NCBI GenBank assembly: GCA_937146765.1
Contig: CAKZRP010000064.1
Coordinates: 62,001-126,000, forward strand
Source: an uncultured Paracoccaceae bacterium
GTDB lineage: Bacteria; Pseudomonadota; Alphaproteobacteria; Rhodobacterales; Rhodobacteraceae
Length of the DNA: 64,000 nucleotides
Reading direction: 5' to 3'
Shown here one piece after another: positions 26,501 through 35,876 of this stretch. The position numbers and the translations under genes were made by a program. Numbering within the stretch: the first letter of the stretch is position 1; each line of letters opens with the position of its first letter. The notes beneath the pieces are model-generated. The model worked only from the letters and a program-made list of their open reading frames with translations. It was not told the DNA's origin and made no database searches.

Positions 26501-27460
26501 CTAGGCAGCCGTGCTCCGCAACAGTCGCGGCGTGGTGCCGAATTCGCGCCGAAAGGCGCGGGTCAGGGCGCTGGGGTCCTCGTATCCGGTGCGCATCGCG
26601 ACCTCGGCGACGCTGATATCTGTCTCCAACAAAAGCTTTCGCGCCTCGATCAGGCGCAGGCGGCGGTAGACCGTGGCGGGTGTCGCGCCAAGGTCGGCCT
26701 TCATCCGGGCCTCCAAATCCTTGCGCGGACGACCGATGCGGCGGGCGATTTCGGGGATCGGCAGCGGCGCCTCCAGATGCGCCTGCATCAGACCCACCGC
26801 GCGCGCCACCACCTTGGTGCGGGCCAGCATCGTCTCTGGTGCGGGGCTGCCGCTTTCGGTCGACATGAACAGCGCCGCGACCTCCAGCCGGAGTGCCTGC
26901 CCATGCGCCGCGCCGATCCGCTCCAGCATCAGGTCAAAGGCCGCAAGCGCGCCGGTGCAGGTGATCCGATTGTCGTCGAGCACGTAGCGGCTGCGCTGCA
27001 CCTCGATCTCGGGGAAAGCCTCCGCCAGCCGGTTGATCTCGTCCCAATGGATCGTTGCCTGCCGCCCCTGCAACAGTCCCGCCGCCGCCATCAGCCAAGG
27101 ACCGGTGTCAAACCCCGCCATCTCGTGGTAGCGCGTGGCGGCTGCGCGCAGGGCCCGGCGTGTCTCCGCTCCGTCATGGCGAAGGAAGTTGTAACTCGGC
27201 ATCACCGCTAGCATGTCGCCGCGACATTCCGCCAGCCGGGCGTGGGCCGTGACCTCCATACCGGAGGAAGACACCACCCGCGCGCCGCTCAACGACAGAA
27301 ACCGCCAGCGGTAGAGCTCCCGCCCGGCCAGCGTATTCGCGGCCCGCATCGGCTCCACCGTATTGGCGAGGCAATGGGCGGAGAATTCGTCAAACAGCAG
27401 GATGTCCACCTGCTGCACCGCCGCGAGATCATTTGTCCATTTCTGCATGAAATCTGCCAT
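26501..27460 (-). CDS. GlxA-family AraC-type transcriptional regulator
   Basis: The 319-residue protein has an N-terminal DJ-1/PfpI-like (GATase1) domain at about residues 15-185. An AraC-type double helix-turn-helix follows at about 220-315, with the signature ISVAEVAMRTGYEDPSALTR. Members such as CdhR, GbdR and ArgR control catabolism of quaternary amines and amino acids. It is divergent from the acyl-CoA operon, only 72 bases apart, and is the best candidate regulator of it. An internal Met at residue 5 is an alternative start. Confidence 0.88.
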   Translation of the reverse strand: MADFMQKWTNDLAAVQQVDILLFDEFSAHCLANTVEPMRAANTLAGRELYRWRFLSLSGARVVSSSGMEVTAHARLAECRGDMLAVMPSYNFLRHDGAETRRALRAAATRYHEMAGFDTGPWLMAAAGLLQGRQATIHWDEINRLAEAFPEIEVQRSRYVLDDNRITCTGALAAFDLMLERIGAAHGQALRLEVAALFMSTESGSPAPETMLARTKVVARAVGLMQAHLEAPLPIPEIARRIGRPRKDLEARMKADLGATPATVYRRLRLIEARKLLLETDISVAEVAMRTGYEDPSALTRAFRREFGTTPRLLRSTAA

Positions 27461-27532
27461 TGTTGCACGATGGAAACCCTAGACCTTCGCTAGCCTCAGC
27501 GACAAGCACCGCGACCAATAAGGAGAAAGCCC

Positions 27533-28696
27533 GTGCACTTCGGCATGACAGAAGAACAGGCGATGATCGTCGAGACCACCCGCGCCTTTGTCGAAAACGA
27601 GCTTTATCCGCATGAGCTGGAGATTGAGCGCAGCGGCCATCTCGACATGGATCTGGTGCGCGACATCCAGAAAAAGGCCATCGAAGCCGGTCTATACGCC
27701 GCCAATATGCCTGAGGAGGTCGGCGGCGCCGGTCTCGATACCCTGAGCTGGCTGCTGTATGAAAAGGAGCTGGGTCGCGCCAATTACGCGCTGCATTGGA
27801 CCAGCGTGGCGCGCCCGTCGAACATCCTGTTGGCGGGTACGGATGAGCAGAAAGAGAAATACCTCTTTCCCTGTATTCGTGGCGAGAAATGGGACTGTCT
27901 GGCGATGACCGAGCCGGGCGCCGGTTCCGACCTGCGCGGTATGAAGGCCTCGGCGCGCAAGGACGGCGCAGACTGGATCCTGAACGGCACCAAGCATTTC
28001 ATTTCCCACGCGGATGTGGCCGATTTCGCCATCGTCTTTATGGCGACCGGTGAGGAGGAGACCCCCCGCGGAGTGAAGAAGAAGATCACCGCCTTCTTTG
28101 TCGACAAGGGCACGCCGGGCTTCACCGTGCGCGACGGCTATCGCAACGTCTCCCATCGCGGCTACACCAATGCGGTGCTGGAGTTTGACGACTGCCGCCT
28201 GCCGGCCTCCGCCGTTCTGGGCGAGGTCGACAAGGGGTTTGAGGTTGCCAACACCTGGCTTGGTGCGACCCGTCTGCAAGTGGCTGCCACCTGTTTGGGC
28301 CGCGCCGAACGGGCGCTGCAACACGCGGTGGAATATGCCGCCGAGCGCAAGCAGTTCGGTCAGCAGATCGGCAAATTCCAAGGCGTGTCCTTCAAGCTGG
28401 CCGATATGGCGACCGAATTGAAAGCCGCTAACCTGCTGACTTGGGAGGCCGGCTGGAAGTTTGATCAGGGCACTGTCACCGAAAGCGACATGTCGATGGC
28501 CAAGTTGAAAGCGACCGAAATGCTCGCCATGGTTGCGGACGAGGCGATCCAGATCCACGGCGGCATGGGGCTGATGGACGAGCTGCCGCTCGAACGTATC
28601 TGGCGCGACGCGCGTGTGGAGCGTATCTGGGAGGGCACCAGTGAAATCCAGCGGCATATCATCAGCCGCGAGATGCTGAGACCGCTTGGAGGCTGA
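27533..28696 (+). CDS. Acyl-CoA dehydrogenase
   Basis: The 387-residue FAD enzyme desaturates an acyl-CoA. The family blocks MTEPGAGSDLRGM and IQIHGGMGLMDELPLERIWRD are present, with the catalytic base Glu367 in WEGTSEIQ. The start codon is GTG behind AAGGAG. It leads an operon with a CxxC protein, an NDP-forming CoA ligase and a CaiD-like hydratase. A substrate such as gamma-butyrobetainyl-CoA would fit, but this is inference from the neighbours. Confidence 0.92.
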   Translation: MHFGMTEEQAMIVETTRAFVENELYPHELEIERSGHLDMDLVRDIQKKAIEAGLYAANMPEEVGGAGLDTLSWLLYEKELGRANYALHWTSVARPSNILLAGTDEQKEKYLFPCIRGEKWDCLAMTEPGAGSDLRGMKASARKDGADWILNGTKHFISHADVADFAIVFMATGEEETPRGVKKKITAFFVDKGTPGFTVRDGYRNVSHRGYTNAVLEFDDCRLPASAVLGEVDKGFEVANTWLGATRLQVAATCLGRAERALQHAVEYAAERKQFGQQIGKFQGVSFKLADMATELKAANLLTWEAGWKFDQGTVTESDMSMAKLKATEMLAMVADEAIQIHGGMGLMDELPLERIWRDARVERIWEGTSEIQRHIISREMLRPLGG

Positions 28697-28699
28697 TCC

Positions 28700-29014
28700 A
28701 TGTCCACCCCCGCCGCACCCGCGTCCAAACCCATCGTGACCATCACCTACTGCATCGGCTGCAACTGGCTCCTGCGCGCCGCCTGGATGAGCCAGGAACT
28801 GCTCTCGACCTTTCAAGAGCAATTGGGCGGGGTCACCTTGGTGCCGGGCGAGATCGGCGGAACCTTCGAGATCACCCTCAACGGAGAGGTGATCTGGGAG
28901 CGCAAGCGGGACGGCGGCTTTCCGGACGTGAAAGAGCTGAAGACCCGCGTGCGCGATCACATCAACCCGGACCAGAGCCTTGGGCATCTGGACCGCCCCA
29001 CGACGGGTGAATGA
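28700..29014 (+). CDS. SelT/SelW/SelH (Rdx) family CxxC protein
   Basis: The 104-residue protein has the thioredoxin-like Rdx fold with the redox motif C18-I-G-C21 after a first beta strand (VTITY), then GEIGGTFEITLNGEVIWERKRDGGFPDVKELK. In eukaryotic SelW the second position is selenocysteine; here both are Cys. It starts 3 bases after the acyl-CoA dehydrogenase stop and ends 6 bases before the ligase start, so it is an integral member of the operon. Its function in bacteria is unknown. Confidence 0.88.
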   Translation: MSTPAAPASKPIVTITYCIGCNWLLRAAWMSQELLSTFQEQLGGVTLVPGEIGGTFEITLNGEVIWERKRDGGFPDVKELKTRVRDHINPDQSLGHLDRPTTGE

Positions 29015-29020
29015 CGACAA

Positions 29021-31060
29021 ATGCAGTCTCTAAAAAGGCTCTTTAGACCCAAATCCATCGCCGTGGTGGGCGGTGGAGCCTGGTGTTCTGCCGTGATCGC
29101 GCAATGCCGCAAGATGGGCTTTGCGGGCGAGATTTACCCCGTCCACCCCAAGGCGGAAGAGGTCGCAGGCCTGCCCGCCTTCAAAGACATCGCCGCGCTG
29201 CCTGTCGCGCCCGATGCGACCTTTATCGGTGTGAACCGCTTTGCCACAATCGACATTGTGGCGGCCTTGGCCGCGCGCGGTGCTGGCGGGGCGGTTTGTT
29301 TCGCCTCGGGTTTCCTCGAGGCGGAAGCCGAGGACGCCGAAGGAGCCGAGCTGCAAAAACGCCTGTTGGAGGCGGCGGGCGAGATGCCGATCCTGGGGCC
29401 GAACTGCTACGGGTTCATCAACTACCTCGACGGCGCGCTCCTCTGGCCCGATCAGCACGGTGGCAAGCGGGTGGAAAAGGGCGTGGCAATTGTCACCCAA
29501 AGCTCCAACATCGCGATCAACCTGACGATGCAGACCCGCGCCCTGCCGGTGGCCTATGTGGTGACCTGTGGCAACCAGGCGCAAACCGGGCTGGCGGCGA
29601 TTGGCGAGGCGCTCCTTGAAGACGAGCGTGTCACCGCCCTCGGCCTCCATATAGAAGGCTTCGGCGATCTGCGCGCATTCGAGGCCCTGACGCTGAAAGC
29701 GCGCCAATTGGGCAAACAGATCATCGCGCTGAAAGTCGGCCGCTCCGCCCAGGCGCGGGCCGCAACGGTTTCGCACACGGCCTCTCTGGCCGGGGGCGAC
29801 GCGGGGGCTGGGGCTTTGCTCTCACGTCTTGGCATCCCGCGCCTTTATGACCTGCCGTCCTTCCTTGAGACGCTGAAGCTGATGCATGTGGTGGGGCGAT
29901 TGCCCTCGACCCGCATCGCGACGATCAGCTGTTCGGGGGGCGAGGCGAGCCTCTCGGCGGATACCGCCCATGGGCGCGGGGTCACCTTCCCGCCCCTGAA
30001 TGAGCGGCAGCGGACAGATCTGCGCGCGGCTTTGGGGCCGATGGTGGCCTTGGCGAACCCGCTCGACTATCACACCTATATCTGGCGCGACACCGAGGCG
30101 ATGACGCGCGCCTTTTCCGCCATGGTGGACCCGCAGCTGGCGCTGACCATCCTCGTGGTGGATTTCCCGCGTCCAGATCGCTGTGATCCCTCCGACTGGG
30201 ACTGCACCATCGAGGCGGCGATTGCGGTGCGCCAGCAGACCGGCCAGCCCATCGCGATGCTTGCTACTCTGCCGGAACTACTGCCCGAAACGGTGGCAGA
30301 GCAATTGCTGGCCGCCGGTGTGGTGCCGATGCTGGGCCTGCCCGAGGCGATCTCTGCAATTGCGGCGGCGGGCCAGCCCTTGGCCGAGATGGCATATCCC
30401 CTTTTGTTGCCGACTAAGACCCATCCAGAGCCTGATCTGGTGCCGGAGGGCGAGGCCAAGGCTTGGCTTGCGCGCTTTGGTCTGCGGGTGCCGCGCTCGA
30501 AACAGGCGCGCACCGTGGTAGCGGCCCGGGCTGTGGCCGCGGACATCGGCTTTCCCGTGGTTCTTAAGGGCGAAGGCATTGCCCACAAAACCGAAGCTGG
30601 CGCGGTGAAACTGAACCTCTGCTCCGGCCAAGAGGTCAGCGATGCGGCCGTTGCCATGCCCACTGATCGATTTCTGGTCGAGGAGATGGTCACCGGCGCG
30701 GTGGCCGAGCTGCTGATCGGCGTGGTGAAGGACCCGGCGCATGGCTTTGTGCTGACCTTGGCCGCTGGCGGCACCCTGACCGAAATCCTCCAGGACAGCG
30801 CCTCGGTGCTACTGCCGGCTTCGGACGCGGCGCTCCATGGCGCGCTGGACAGCCTGCGGATCGCGCCCTTGCTGGCTGGCTACCGCGGCGCCCCGGCGGC
30901 GGATCGCGCGGCGATACTGCGGGCGATCCGGGCAATCGAAGCCTATGTGGTGGCCGAGGCCGAAGGGCTGGAAGAGATCGAAATCAACCCGCTGCTCTGC
31001 ACACCTACCGATGCGGTGGCGGCGGATGCGCTAATGCGCAGAAAGGACCTTTTGCGATGA
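29021..31060 (+). CDS. NDP-forming acyl-CoA synthetase (acetate-CoA ligase family)
   Basis: The 679-residue protein fuses a CoA-binding Rossmann domain (about 1-130), a succinyl-CoA-ligase-like domain with the phosphohistidine His252 in VSHTASLAGGD, and a C-terminal ATP-grasp domain from about residue 470 (GFPVVLKGEGIAHKTEAGAV). Such enzymes form acyl-CoA from an acid, CoA and ATP with release of ADP and phosphate. It probably activates the substrate of this operon. Its end overlaps the hydratase start by 4 bases. Confidence 0.9.
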   Translation: MQSLKRLFRPKSIAVVGGGAWCSAVIAQCRKMGFAGEIYPVHPKAEEVAGLPAFKDIAALPVAPDATFIGVNRFATIDIVAALAARGAGGAVCFASGFLEAEAEDAEGAELQKRLLEAAGEMPILGPNCYGFINYLDGALLWPDQHGGKRVEKGVAIVTQSSNIAINLTMQTRALPVAYVVTCGNQAQTGLAAIGEALLEDERVTALGLHIEGFGDLRAFEALTLKARQLGKQIIALKVGRSAQARAATVSHTASLAGGDAGAGALLSRLGIPRLYDLPSFLETLKLMHVVGRLPSTRIATISCSGGEASLSADTAHGRGVTFPPLNERQRTDLRAALGPMVALANPLDYHTYIWRDTEAMTRAFSAMVDPQLALTILVVDFPRPDRCDPSDWDCTIEAAIAVRQQTGQPIAMLATLPELLPETVAEQLLAAGVVPMLGLPEAISAIAAAGQPLAEMAYPLLLPTKTHPEPDLVPEGEAKAWLARFGLRVPRSKQARTVVAARAVAADIGFPVVLKGEGIAHKTEAGAVKLNLCSGQEVSDAAVAMPTDRFLVEEMVTGAVAELLIGVVKDPAHGFVLTLAAGGTLTEILQDSASVLLPASDAALHGALDSLRIAPLLAGYRGAPAADRAAILRAIRAIEAYVVAEAEGLEEIEINPLLCTPTDAVAADALMRRKDLLR

Positions 31061-31845
31061 ATGAAGCAAGCCCCGTCAAAACCCGCCGCGAGGGCGCGAT
31101 CCTCGAGGTGACTTTGGACCGGCCCAAGGCCAACGCGATTGACCTCGTGACCTCTCGCCTGATGGGCGAAGCCTTTCAGGCATTCCGGGACGATGAGACT
31201 TTGCGGGTGGCGATCATCACGGGGGGCGGCGAGAAGTTCTTTTGCCCCGGTTGGGACCTGAAGGCAGCTGCGGGCGGCGATGCGGTTGACGGGGATTACG
31301 GCGTCGGCGGCTTTGGTGGCCTGCAAGAGCTGCGCGACCTCAACAAGCCGGTGATTGCGGCGGTGAACGGCATCGCTTGCGGCGGCGGGCTGGAGCTGGC
31401 ACTATCGGCGGATATGATTTTGGCGGCGGATCACGCGACCTTTGCCCTGCCGGAAATCCGCTCCGGCACGGTGGCCGATGCCGCCTCGATCAAATTACCC
31501 AAGCGTATCCCCTATCACATCGCCATGGAGCTCTTGCTGACCGGACGCTGGTTTGACGCCGAAGAGGCGCATCGCTGGGGTCTGGTGAATGAGATCATTG
31601 CGGCAGATCAGCTGATGGATCGCGCCTGGGAGCTGGCGCGCCTCCTCGCCTCCGGCCCGCCGCTGGTCTATGCGGCCATCAAGGAGATCGTGCGCGATGC
31701 CGAAGATGCAAAGTTTCAGGATGCGATGAACCGGATCACCAAGCGGCAGTTGCGGTCCGTGGATGCGCTTTATGGGTCGGAGGATAATCTGGAGGGCGCA
31801 CGCGCCTTTACTGAGAAACGCGACCCGGTCTGGAAGGGCCGCTAA
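31057..31845 (+). CDS. Enoyl-CoA hydratase, carnitinyl-CoA dehydratase (CaiD)-like
   Basis: The 262-residue crotonase-fold protein has the oxyanion-hole segment NGIACGGGLELALSADM, and PEIRSGTVADAASIKLPKR in the catalytic loop region. The C-terminus TEKRDPVWKGR is the same as I recall from CaiD, which interconverts crotonobetainyl-CoA and L-carnitinyl-CoA. The typical crotonase Glu in the first loop appears replaced, as in CaiD-like proteins. It is the fourth gene of the operon. Confidence 0.85.
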   Translation: MNEASPVKTRREGAILEVTLDRPKANAIDLVTSRLMGEAFQAFRDDETLRVAIITGGGEKFFCPGWDLKAAAGGDAVDGDYGVGGFGGLQELRDLNKPVIAAVNGIACGGGLELALSADMILAADHATFALPEIRSGTVADAASIKLPKRIPYHIAMELLLTGRWFDAEEAHRWGLVNEIIAADQLMDRAWELARLLASGPPLVYAAIKEIVRDAEDAKFQDAMNRITKRQLRSVDALYGSEDNLEGARAFTEKRDPVWKGR

Positions 31846-31911
31846 GGCAGCTTTGCCTCCGACTGGGGGAGGGTCTTGCATCTATTGCGGCGGCGCAGCA
31901 TGGTCAGCCGC

Positions 31912-32796
31912 ATGACACACGGTAAGACTCTCCTCTGTTTTGGCTTCGGCTACACCGCGCGCGCTTTGGCGCCGTATTTGATCGCGCAAGGGTGGCGGGT
32001 GATCGGTACGACGCGTGATGCCAATGAGGCGGCCCCTGTTGAGGGCGTGGAGCTGTTGAGCTGGCCCGGAGAGGATGTGCCACTGGCGGGGGTGACTCAT
32101 ATCCTGCTGTCCATCGCGCCCGATGCAGAGGGCGACCCGATCCTGCGGGCAATGGGGGAGGCGATTGCCGCCCTGCCGACGCTGGAATGGGTTGGGTATC
32201 TGTCGACCACCGCTGTCTACGGTGACCATGATGGGGCTTGGGTGGATGAATCGACGCCTGTCACCCCCGCAAGTCCGCGCGGCGATTGGCGGGCTTCGGC
32301 AGAGCGCGCTTGGCAGGCAGTGCCCGGTTTGCCGCTACATATCTTCCGTCTTGCGGGGATCTACGGCCCCGGGCGCGGACCCTTTGCCAAGCTGATGGCG
32401 GGCAAGGCGCGCCGCATTGTGAAGCCGGGACAGGTGTTCTCGCGCATCCATGTTGACGATATCGCGCAGGTCTTGCGGGCCTCACTTGCGCGGCCCAGCC
32501 CAGGTGCGATTTACAACGTCTGTGATGATGAACCCGCCCCGCCGCAGGATGTGCTCGGTTATGCGGCTGAGCTTTTAGGCCTACCAGTGCCCGCCGAGGT
32601 CCCCTTTGACGAGGCCGGGATGAGCCCGATGGCGCGCAGTTTTTATGGCGAGAACAAGCGGGTGCGCAATGACCGCATCAAGGACGAGCTGGGCGTGACC
32701 CTCCTTTATCCAAACTACCAAAGCGGTTTGCGCGCGGTCTTGGCGGCCGAGGATATGGCAGGCTTCGTGCCCCCCGCTGATCCGCCGGGGGTTTGA
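31912..32796 (+). CDS. SDR-family NAD(P)-dependent epimerase-like protein
   Basis: The 294-residue extended/atypical SDR has an N-terminal nucleotide fold with CFGFGYTARALAPYL instead of the usual GxxGxxG. It shows LSTTAVYGDHDG (active-site Thr/Tyr region) and the C-terminal block VNVCDDEP-like IYNVCDDEPAPPQDV. Close relatives are annotated as YeeP/YfcH-like proteins of unknown substrate. The start is uncertain: 31900 and 31912 are both possible. It is 66 bases after the hydratase gene and convergent with dxs. Confidence 0.78.
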   Translation: MTHGKTLLCFGFGYTARALAPYLIAQGWRVIGTTRDANEAAPVEGVELLSWPGEDVPLAGVTHILLSIAPDAEGDPILRAMGEAIAALPTLEWVGYLSTTAVYGDHDGAWVDESTPVTPASPRGDWRASAERAWQAVPGLPLHIFRLAGIYGPGRGPFAKLMAGKARRIVKPGQVFSRIHVDDIAQVLRASLARPSPGAIYNVCDDEPAPPQDVLGYAAELLGLPVPAEVPFDEAGMSPMARSFYGENKRVRNDRIKDELGVTLLYPNYQSGLRAVLAAEDMAGFVPPADPPGV

Positions 32797-32805
32797 ACTC
32801 CGCGC

Positions 32806-34734
32806 TTACGCCCGCTTCTCGCCGATCTGGGCGACACCTAGCACGGAGAGCACCTTGGCCTCGATATGCTCGGCGTTCATCGCGGCCACGTCGTACATGT
32901 CCTTGGGGCTCGCCTGATCGATAAACGTATCGGGCAGCACCATGGAGCGGAACTTGAGGCCCGCGTCAAAGACGCCCTCATCCGACAGAAGCTGCGCCAC
33001 GTGTGAGCCAAAGCCGCCCACGGCGCCTTCTTCCACGGTGATCAGCGCCTCGTGATCGGCGGCGAGGTGCAGGATCATCTCACGGTCCAGGGGCTTGGCG
33101 AACCGCGCATCGGCAATCGTCGGGGTGATGCCGCGCGCGGCGAGCGCCTCGGCGGCCTTTTTGACCTCGCCCAGACGGGTGCCAAAGGACAGGAACGCCA
33201 CGCGCTTGCCGGTCTGGATCATCCGGCCTTTGCCGATCTCCAGCACTTCGGCCTGCTCAGGCATCTCGACACCTTCGCCCTCGCCGCGCGGATAGCGGAA
33301 GGCGATGGGGCCCGCGTCATAGGCTGCAGCGGTGGCGACCATATGCTTGAGCTCCGCCTCATCGGCGGCGGCCATCACCACCATGCCGGGCAGGTTCGCC
33401 ATAAAGGCCACGTCAAACGAGCCCGCATGGGTGGCGCCATCGGCCCCCACGAGACCGGCGCGATCGATGGCAAAGCGCACGGGCAGGCGCTGGATCGCCA
33501 CGTCATGCACCACCTGATCGTAGCCGCGCTGCAGGAAGGTGGAATACATCGCGCAGAAGGGCTTCATCCCGCCCGCAGCCAGCGCGGCGGCGAAGGTCAC
33601 GCCGTGCTGTTCGGCAATGCCCACGTCAAAGGTGCGGGAGGGGTAGCGCTCTGCCATCAGGCTCAACCCCGTGCCATCGGGCATCGCGGCAGTCACCGCG
33701 CAGATCTTGCTGTCCTTTGCGGCCAGATCGACCAGCGTCTGACCGAAGACCGAGGTATAGGAAGGCGCATTGGAGGGCGCCTTCTTCTGCTCTCCGGTCA
33801 GCACGTTGAACTTTGCCGTGGCATGGCCCTTGTCGCGGGCGATCTCGGCGGGGCGATAGCCCTTGCCCTTTTTGGTCAGCACGTGGATCAGGATCGGCCC
33901 CGTGGCGCGGGTCTTCACCGTGCGCAAGACGGGCAGGAGCTGGTCCATATCATGGCCGTCGATGGGGCCGATGTAGGAAAAGCCAAAGCTTTCAAACAGG
34001 GTGCCGCCCATGGCCATGCCCTTGAGCATGTCCTTGGCGCGCTTGGCGCCCTCGCGGAAGGGTTCCGGCAACAGAGAGACCGCGCCCTTGGCGGCAGCCT
34101 TGAGGTCGTGGAAGGGCGCCTCGGTGTAAAGTCGGCTGAGGTAGGAAGAGAGCGCGCCCACCGGCGGCGCAATCGACATTTCGTTGTCGTTGAGGATCAC
34201 GATCAGCCGCTTGCCGAGATGGCCCGCGTTGTTCATCGCCTCAAACGCCATGCCCGCACTCATCGCGCCATCGCCGATCACGGCAATCGCGTCGCCCAGA
34301 CCCTCGGCGGTGACACCGCCCAGATCGCGCGCCACCGAGAAGCCCAGCGCGGCGGAAATCGAGGTGGAGCTATGCGCCGCGCCAAAGGGGTCATAGGCGC
34401 TCTCGGAGCGTTTGGTGAAACCCGAAAGCCCGTCCTTCATCCGCAGGGTGCGGATGCGGTCGCGCCGTCCGGTCAGGATCTTATGCGGATAACACTGGTG
34501 CGAGACGTCCCAGATCACCTTGTCCTTGGGCGTATCAAACACCGCATGGAGCGCGACCGTCAGCTCCACCACACCGAGGCCTGCGCCCAAGTGACCGCCG
34601 GTGACAGATACCGCCGAGATGGTCTCCTGCCGCAGTTCATGCGCGACCTGTACCAGCTGGGAGTCAGAAAGCCGTTTCAGATCCGCAGGCGAAGCAATCT
34701 GGTCAAGCAGCGGGGTCTGTGGCCGGTCGGTCAT
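32806..34734 (-). CDS. dxs: 1-deoxy-D-xylulose-5-phosphate synthase
   Basis: The 642-residue thiamine diphosphate enzyme makes DXP from pyruvate and glyceraldehyde 3-phosphate, the entry step of the MEP isoprenoid pathway. The ThDP motif [18 protein letters not shown] is near residue 152, the catalytic Glu lies in [15 protein letters not shown], and the YPRGEGEGV loop is near residue 480. It is the last gene of the unit HDAC-like, xseB, ispA, dxs, with 27 bases between ispA and dxs. Confidence 0.97.
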   Translation of the reverse strand: MTDRPQTPLLDQIASPADLKRLSDSQLVQVAHELRQETISAVSVTGGHLGAGLGVVELTVALHAVFDTPKDKVIWDVSHQCYPHKILTGRRDRIRTLRMKDGLSGFTKRSESAYDPFGAAHSSTSISAALGFSVARDLGGVTAEGLGDAIAVIGDGAMSAGMAFEAMNNAGHLGKRLIVILNDNEMSIAPPVGALSSYLSRLYTEAPFHDLKAAAKGAVSLLPEPFREGAKRAKDMLKGMAMGGTLFESFGFSYIGPIDGHDMDQLLPVLRTVKTRATGPILIHVLTKKGKGYRPAEIARDKGHATAKFNVLTGEQKKAPSNAPSYTSVFGQTLVDLAAKDSKICAVTAAMPDGTGLSLMAERYPSRTFDVGIAEQHGVTFAAALAAGGMKPFCAMYSTFLQRGYDQVVHDVAIQRLPVRFAIDRAGLVGADGATHAGSFDVAFMANLPGMVVMAAADEAELKHMVATAAAYDAGPIAFRYPRGEGEGVEMPEQAEVLEIGKGRMIQTGKRVAFLSFGTRLGEVKKAAEALAARGITPTIADARFAKPLDREMILHLAADHEALITVEEGAVGGFGSHVAQLLSDEGVFDAGLKFRSMVLPDTFIDQASPKDMYDVAAMNAEHIEAKVLSVLGVAQIGEKRA

Positions 34735-34761
34735 GCGGTCGTGGCTCCTTCGGGGCGCGCG

Positions 34762-35625
34762 TTAGCTGTCGCGCGAGATAACGAAGCGGGCAGCGTCCTT
34801 CAAGGTATCGCCTGCCGCGCCATAGGGGGCAAGAGCGGCGCAGGCCAGTTCGGCCAGTTCATGCGCGCGGGTCTTTGCCCCTTCCAGTCCGAGGAGCGAT
34901 ACGAATGTGGCCTTGCCAGCTTCGGCATCCTTGCGCACCGCCTTGCCGACGGTGGCGGCATCCCCCTCTATATCCAAGATGTCGTCGGCGATCTGAAAAG
35001 CCAGCCCCAAGGCCTGCGCGTATTGCCGCAGCGGGTCGGGATCAGCGCCCGCAAGCCGCGCGCCTGCGCAGGCTGACCATTCGATCAGGCAGCCGGTCTT
35101 GCGGGCCTGCAGCGTGGTGATCTGCTCCAGCGTCAGCGGGGTGTCGGCGGTTTCGGCGGCGATATCCAGCATCTGGCCGGAGACCATACCGTCCTTGCCC
35201 GCCGCCACTGCCATGGTGCGAATGAGGGTCACCGCATGGGGGCCGACCTCCTCGCGCGCCAACAGCTCGAAGGCCAGCGTCTGCAGGCTGTCGCCGGCCA
35301 GAACGGCGGTGGCCTCGTCCCATTTGCGATGCAGGGTGGGCTGGCCCCGGCGCAGATCGTCGTCGTCCATGCAAGGCAGGTCGTCATGCACCAGCGAATA
35401 GGCGTGGATACATTCGATCGCCAGCGCGGCCTCGATCGCGGCACTCTCGGGCACATCATGCAGTCGCGCGCTTTCAAGCACGAGAAAGCCCCGCAGCATC
35501 TTGCCGCCGCGCAGGGCATAGCCCATGGCCTGATGCAGTTGATCCGTGTTCTGCAGCCGCAGGTCGAGATGAGCGGAAATCTGCGCCTGCGCCTGTTTCA
35601 GCGCGGCGGAAAACCCGGAGGTCAT
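34762..35625 (-). CDS. ispA: Farnesyl/geranyl diphosphate synthase
   Basis: The 287-residue trans-prenyltransferase has the first aspartate-rich motif DDLPCMDDDDLRRG near residue 84 and the second motif ADDILDIEGD near residue 215. The residues before the first motif resemble short-chain synthases, so farnesyl diphosphate is the likely product. It lies between xseB and dxs, a classical linkage that couples precursor supply to chain elongation. Confidence 0.93.
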   Translation of the reverse strand: MTSGFSAALKQAQAQISAHLDLRLQNTDQLHQAMGYALRGGKMLRGFLVLESARLHDVPESAAIEAALAIECIHAYSLVHDDLPCMDDDDLRRGQPTLHRKWDEATAVLAGDSLQTLAFELLAREEVGPHAVTLIRTMAVAAGKDGMVSGQMLDIAAETADTPLTLEQITTLQARKTGCLIEWSACAGARLAGADPDPLRQYAQALGLAFQIADDILDIEGDAATVGKAVRKDAEAGKATFVSLLGLEGAKTRAHELAELACAALAPYGAAGDTLKDAARFVISRDS

Positions 35626-35630
35626 CGGCT

Positions 35631-35876
35631 TCAGCCCGCGTCGAGCGGTTGGGTGCCCGTGGGCTGGCCGGAGGCATCGAGCGTGATCGCCGCGACCTTC
35701 TCCTCGGCGCGTTTCAGCTCGTCCTCGCAGCGTTTTTTCAGCGCCGCGCCCCGTTCATAAAGCGCGATGGAGGCATCCAGCGCCACGTCGCCGCGTTCCA
35801 GCTGGTCCACCACGCGTTCCAGCTCTTTCATTGCCTGTTCAAAGCTCATTTCGGTGACGGGGGTCTCGGATGTCAT
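35631..35876 (-). CDS. xseB: Exodeoxyribonuclease VII small subunit
   Basis: The 81-residue XseB has the helical signature SFEQAMKELERVVDQLERGDVALDASIALYERG (residues about 13-45; shown here as family memory of the block around MKELERVVDQLERG). It pairs with XseA, which is not in this window. Its start overlaps the end of the upstream HDAC-like gene by 4 bases, and ispA follows after 5 bases, so the genes are tightly coupled. Confidence 0.93.
   Translation of the reverse strand: MTSETPVTEMSFEQAMKELERVVDQLERGDVALDASIALYERGAALKKRCEDELKRAEEKVAAITLDASGQPTGTQPLDAG

Noticed and set aside
32806..35076. Long forward open frame over dxs and ispA
   Set aside because: It is antisense to two complete, well-recognised enzymes and crosses their gene border.
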